Assembly (NCBI GenBank): GCA_025056155.1
Contig: JANWWL010000009.1
Span: forward strand, 140,791-204,790
Source of the DNA: Sphingomonadaceae bacterium
GTDB lineage: Bacteria > Pseudomonadota > Alphaproteobacteria > Sphingomonadales > Sphingomonadaceae
Direction: 5' to 3'
DNA length: 64,000 bases
Position numbers and translations under genes: made by a program. Positions within the stretch are counted from its first letter, which is position 1, and each line of letters starts with the position of its first letter. Shown here piece after piece: positions 60,990 through 64,000 of the stretch. Under the pieces are notes generated by a model, which saw nothing but the letters and a program-made list of their open reading frames with translations, did not search any database and had not been told where the DNA came from.

Positions 60990-62017
60990 GTGGCCGGCGC
61001 CGCGCCCGCGGTCGCCCCCGCCGCCTGTGCCAACTGTGGTGCAGGGCTCCTGGGTGCCGGTTGCAGCGCCTGCGGCCAGCGCGCGCACCTCGAGCGGTCG
61101 CTTCGGGGCGCTCTCCATGAACTGGTGCATGGGCTTCTGCACCTCGACGGCAAGCTGTGGCGCACGCTTCCACTCCTCGTCCTCCGGCCGGGGCGGCCGA
61201 CGCGCGCCTGGATCGAAGGCCAGCGGGCCCGACACCTCTCGCCCGTGGCCCTGTTCCAAAGCAGCATCTTTCTCATGTTCATCGTGCTGGGCTTGGCCGG
61301 GCCGCCCGCCCGCCTGACGGTCCGGGTCGACCGGGGCCAGGCGCTGACGATGCTGGCCGGGGCCGAACGCCAGGCGGTGGACCTTGCCCGAGGGCTTGAT
61401 CCCAAGGCCGCCCCCGCGCTGCCTGCTGCGGCGCGGCGGGCGCTCCGCGAGGCCCACGCCGAAGCGGCCGCGCTTGGGCAGGAACTGGCGACGGCGCCGG
61501 GGCCGGGAGGGCCCTGGATCGAGGTCCCTGCGGACTAGGCCGTGGCGCGCGCGGTGCTGCGCAGTGGTTCCATCCCCAAGGCAGACGACGACCGCGACGG
61601 CAGGATGCTGGCGGCGCTCTCCGATCCAGCCGGACGTGCCTACAGCATGCGGCAGAGGGGCTACAAGCTCGCCTTTCTCCTCGTGCCGATGTCGCTGCCC
61701 TGGATGGAGCTTCGGTTAATTGGGCGAAAGGATGTAATGGCCGTCGACCACGTCGGCTTCCGGCTCTACGATTTCTCCTTCCTAGTCTTCCTCGCGCTGT
61801 TTGCCACGGTGCTTGCCGGCTCTGGCGTGACGGCCTCGTGGCTCTGCGTCCTTCTTCTGGCGGTAGTGCCTGTGGCGCACCTGTTTCAGCACTTGCGGCT
61901 CGGCTATCGTCTCGGGGTGGGGCGGCGCTCTGGCGGACGGGCGTGCTGACCATGGCCGCGCTCGCCACGCTCGGCCTCAATACGGCCGGCATTCTCGTCC
62001 TGGGCCTCCGGGAATGA
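60990..62017 (+). pseudogene. DUF3667 family membrane protein gene, broken by an amber codon and a frameshift
   Basis: The N-terminal part (182 codons from GTG at 60990) has the zinc-ribbon CANCGAGLLGAGCSACGQ and LHELVHGLLHLDGKLWRTLPLLVLRPGR typical of DUF3667. It stops at TAG 61536-61538; the same frame continues directly with AVARAVLRSG and the membrane part KLAFLLVPMSLPWMEL to 61949. Near 61905-61920 another frame takes over, reading ALWRTGVLTMAALATLGLN to TGA at 62015-62017. That stop overlaps the next ATG in an ATGA quartet, which shows where the gene used to end. Confidence 0.75.
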
Positions 62018-62679
62018 ATCTGGGCCGGAGCCACGCCGCCGCGGCCGAGGGCCGGGTGCTCGCCGTTTGCCAGGTGAGCGCGGTGCTGGTCCTCGGCGTT
62101 TCCGCCGATGGTGCTTCGCCCGCGGCGCTTGATCCACCTTCGGCCTCTGGCCGGTCGGATGCCGAACCGCCGTCCGGCAAGGCCATCGGCCGCTTCGTTC
62201 CGTACGGTCGCGGCGCGGTCCTCGCGGTCGCCACGGCGGCGGCCCCGGGGCTACCCGACCTCGAGCGGGCCAAGGCGCTGGGCTTCCGCCACGTGATCGA
62301 CCTGAGGTCGCGGCACGAACCGGGGGGGGAACCCGAGGTGGGCCGTGTGGTTGCCCTGGGCCTTCGGCACACCCGTCTGCCGTTTCCCGAAGCAGTGGAC
62401 GGCGTTCGCGAATTCGTCGCAGCCCTTGTGCCGTTGCTCGATGATCCGCAGGGCCGGCCCCTGCTCCTCGTGTGCAGCACCGGTGCGCGGGCGGCGGCCG
62501 CCTGGACGCTCTATCGGATGGCGAGAGGGGTGCCGCCGCAGGAAGCCATTGAGAAGGGTCGGGCGGCGGGCCTCACCGCACGCTTCGAGGCGTTTGTCCG
62601 CATGGCGCTGGCATCGACCGCCGGCAAGCTCGCCGCATCCGCTGGGCCCGTCGCACCTGCCTCCCGACTGGAACGCTGA
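62014..62679 (+). CDS. DUF442-type (fused DSP-PTPase-like) phosphatase
   Basis: This 221-residue protein has an N-terminal hydrophobic segment (LAVCQVSAVLVLGVSA) and a C-terminal domain of the beta-lactamase-hydrolase-like phosphatase family, with LERAKALGFRHVIDLRSR and the Cys-x4-Arg loop VCSTGARAAAAW. These proteins are often tied to sulfide or rhodanese metabolism, but the role here is open. Its ATG forms an ATGA overlap with the old end of the DUF3667 gene. Confidence 0.72.
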   Translation: MNLGRSHAAAAEGRVLAVCQVSAVLVLGVSADGASPAALDPPSASGRSDAEPPSGKAIGRFVPYGRGAVLAVATAAAPGLPDLERAKALGFRHVIDLRSRHEPGGEPEVGRVVALGLRHTRLPFPEAVDGVREFVAALVPLLDDPQGRPLLLVCSTGARAAAAWTLYRMARGVPPQEAIEKGRAAGLTARFEAFVRMALASTAGKLAASAGPVAPASRLER

Positions 62680-62962
62680 AGCTGCGAGGGGTGCCAGGGC
62701 ACGCGGTCGTCCAGGCACCCGTTGACCTGCGTCTTGCGTCCTCGTCGTCGCCGGCGGTAGGAGCGCTATGGGTGCGCGCGCCTTGCACCCACCGCCCTGC
62801 CAAAGCTCTCAGCCGGATGGTGCGCCGGAAACGAACTTCGGGGCGAGTGCGCGCGGTTTCATGAGGTTCGAAGCCGAACAATAGTCCCAAGGAAATGAGG
62901 ATGTTGATATTGCCTTCCGCTCATCCCGGCGTCAGCCAGTTCACCGCGGTTCTGTCCTTGCT
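62680..62962. other. Boundary region before the integrase
   Basis: This 283-nt region holds no protein-like frame. Its GC content falls near 62860-62925, unlike the rest of the window. No tRNA gene is visible that could serve as an attachment site. The left end of the integrated element may lie here. Confidence 0.4.
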
Positions 62963-62974
62963 GTGGGACATGAT

Positions 62975-64000
62975 GTGAGGAGGCCGGCGCGCCCGGGGGT
63001 TCGGTGCCGTAAGCGGTTGACCGACCGCGAGGTGGGGGGCGCGCCGCCCGGCCGGCATGGCGATGGCGACGGGCTGATGCTCGTCGTCCAGGCCTCGGGC
63101 GCGCGCTCCTGGGTCTTGCGCATCCAGCATGAGACGCGCCGACGCGACATCGGGCTCGGCCCCTGGCCGGTGGTGACCTTGGCCGAGGCGCGTGCAGGCG
63201 CTCGGGATCCGGCGAGCGATCCGCGCCGGGCGCGATTGGGTCGCGGAGCGGCGGCGCCAGCGCGCCGTCCCCACGCTCGACGAGGCCCTTGCGAACTGGA
63301 TCGCGAAGGAGGCGCCGGGCTGGAAGGGAGGCGTGCAGGGCCACACGGCGCGCATGACCCCGCGGCCGTTCCAGCGGCACCTGTGGGCGCTCGTGGGTGC
63401 CCGGGTCAATGCCATCACCGAGCCCATGATCCTTGCGGCGCTGTTGCCCGTGTGGCGCGAGCGGCGGGAGACGGGGGTCAGGCTCTTCGACCGGCCGCGC
63501 GGCACGCTGCGGCTGGCCCGGGCGCAGGGGCATGCCGGCGGCATCGACTGGGAGATGATTCGCGAGGGTCTGCCCTCGCGCCGGCCACCCAAGGTGCACC
63601 GGCCGGCGATGGCCGTTGCCGACGTGCCGGGCTTTGCCGCCTGGCTCACGGCGAAGGAGACGGCGGCGGCCCGCGCGCTCCCCTACCTCATCCTGACCGC
63701 GGTGCGCTCGGGGGAGGCGCGCGGGGCCGCCTGGGCGGAGATCGACGAGGCCGAGGCGCTCTGGACCATTCCGGGCACGCGCATGAAGGCGGGCCGCGCC
63801 TTCGAGGTGCCGCTCTCCCCCGCGGCACTCGCCCTGCTCGCCCGCGCAAAGGACGCGCGCGAGGCCCTGCACCCCTTGAGCCCCCTGTGCTTTCCCGGGC
63901 CCACGACCGGCCGGGCGCTGAGCGATGTCGCGCTTTCGAAGCTCCCGCGGGAGGGCGGCCATGCCGAGGCGACCGTCCATGGCTTTCGCTACTCGTTTCG
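62975..64000 (+). pseudogene. Tyrosine recombinase/phage integrase, frameshifted and cut by the window end
   Basis: An N-terminal arm-binding (DUF4102-like) segment reads KRLTDREVGG, GDGDGLMLVVQASGARSWVLRI and RDIGLGPWPVVTLAEAR in one frame. One extra base near 63195 moves the rest to the next frame: QALGIRRAIRAGRDW, the core-binding domain, then the catalytic Arg in LTAVRSGEARG, the Lys segment MKAGRAFEVPLSP and the HGFR box at the window end. The active-site Tyr would lie beyond 64000. The start (GTG 62975 or 62963) is not certain. Such integrases belong to P4-like islands and prophages. Confidence 0.75.

Noticed and set aside
62861..62880. tRNA 3' end remnant suggested by GGTTCGAAGCC before the integrase
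   Set aside because: It looks like a T loop, but the flanking five bases do not pair and no anticodon or acceptor arm is found upstream.

Overview
The window is chromosomal DNA of a very GC-rich, phototrophic alphaproteobacterium. The phototrophy call rests on bchI, bchD and bchO (magnesium chelatase subunits and a chelatase-associated hydrolase of bacteriochlorophyll synthesis) and on the 3' end of crtC (carotenoid 1,2-hydratase) at the left edge. A CcrM-type GANTC methyltransferase, an F0 operon with separate b and b' subunits, and an aa3 oxidase operon with CtaG, CtaB and SURF1 place it in the Alphaproteobacteria. An acetic-acid-bacterium or Rhodospirillales-like lineage is my guess only. 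Nearly all genes are compact, with many 1-13 nt start/stop overlaps and frequent GTG or TTG starts.

Layout. (1) 1-7.4 kb: the end of crtC meets a leftward string of Suv3/MgpS-like helicase, S4 RNA-binding protein, 7Fe ferredoxin fdxA, bchI, bchD, bchO and a small membrane ORF. (2) 7.8-15 kb: M23 peptidase, APC permease, then a tightly overlapped leftward group of thrC, M16 peptidase, RlmI-like methyltransferase and a methyltransferase with a signal peptide. (3) 15-21 kb: the cytochrome c oxidase operon ctaC-ctaD-ctaB-small subunit-ctaG-ctaE-SURF1, which runs into thrC. (4) 21-24 kb: dienoyl-CoA isomerase-like crotonase, an orphan 2Fe-2S subunit of a molybdenum hydroxylase, a second permease and a DUF3253 protein. 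(5) 23.9-25.8 kb: a decaying locus, with a PEP-CTERM protein gene broken by several lesions but keeping a good sigma-54 promoter match, next to a frameshifted Crp/Fnr-type regulator gene.

(6) 25.8-42.4 kb: a small periplasmic protein, ilvD, TauE exporter, glmM-thiD-rnhB, ccrM, a ZnuD-like zinc receptor with a His-rich loop, rplY-pth-ychF, a FecA-like receptor with a Fur-box-like palindrome, a TraB/GumN protein and an acyl-CoA synthetase. (7) 43-59.7 kb: glyQ-glyS-ppdK-hydrolase-FAD oxidase, lipoprotein DsbA-like protein-smc, the ATP synthase F0 operon, and an EEP hydrolase/phospholipase D pair. (8) 59.8-64 kb: cytochrome c', cytochrome b561, a broken DUF3667 gene, a DUF442-like phosphatase, and the start of a frameshifted tyrosine integrase that probably marks the left end of an integrated element beyond the window.

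Most of the window is ordinary core genome; I do not see a defence island, CRISPR array, rRNA or tRNA. The parts most worth a second look are the dead PEP-CTERM locus with its sigma-54 promoter and three tandem repeats, the DUF3667 gene whose old stop codon is still visible as an ATGA overlap, the placement of bchIDO directly behind fdxA, the orphan 2Fe-2S subunit, and the integrase edge.
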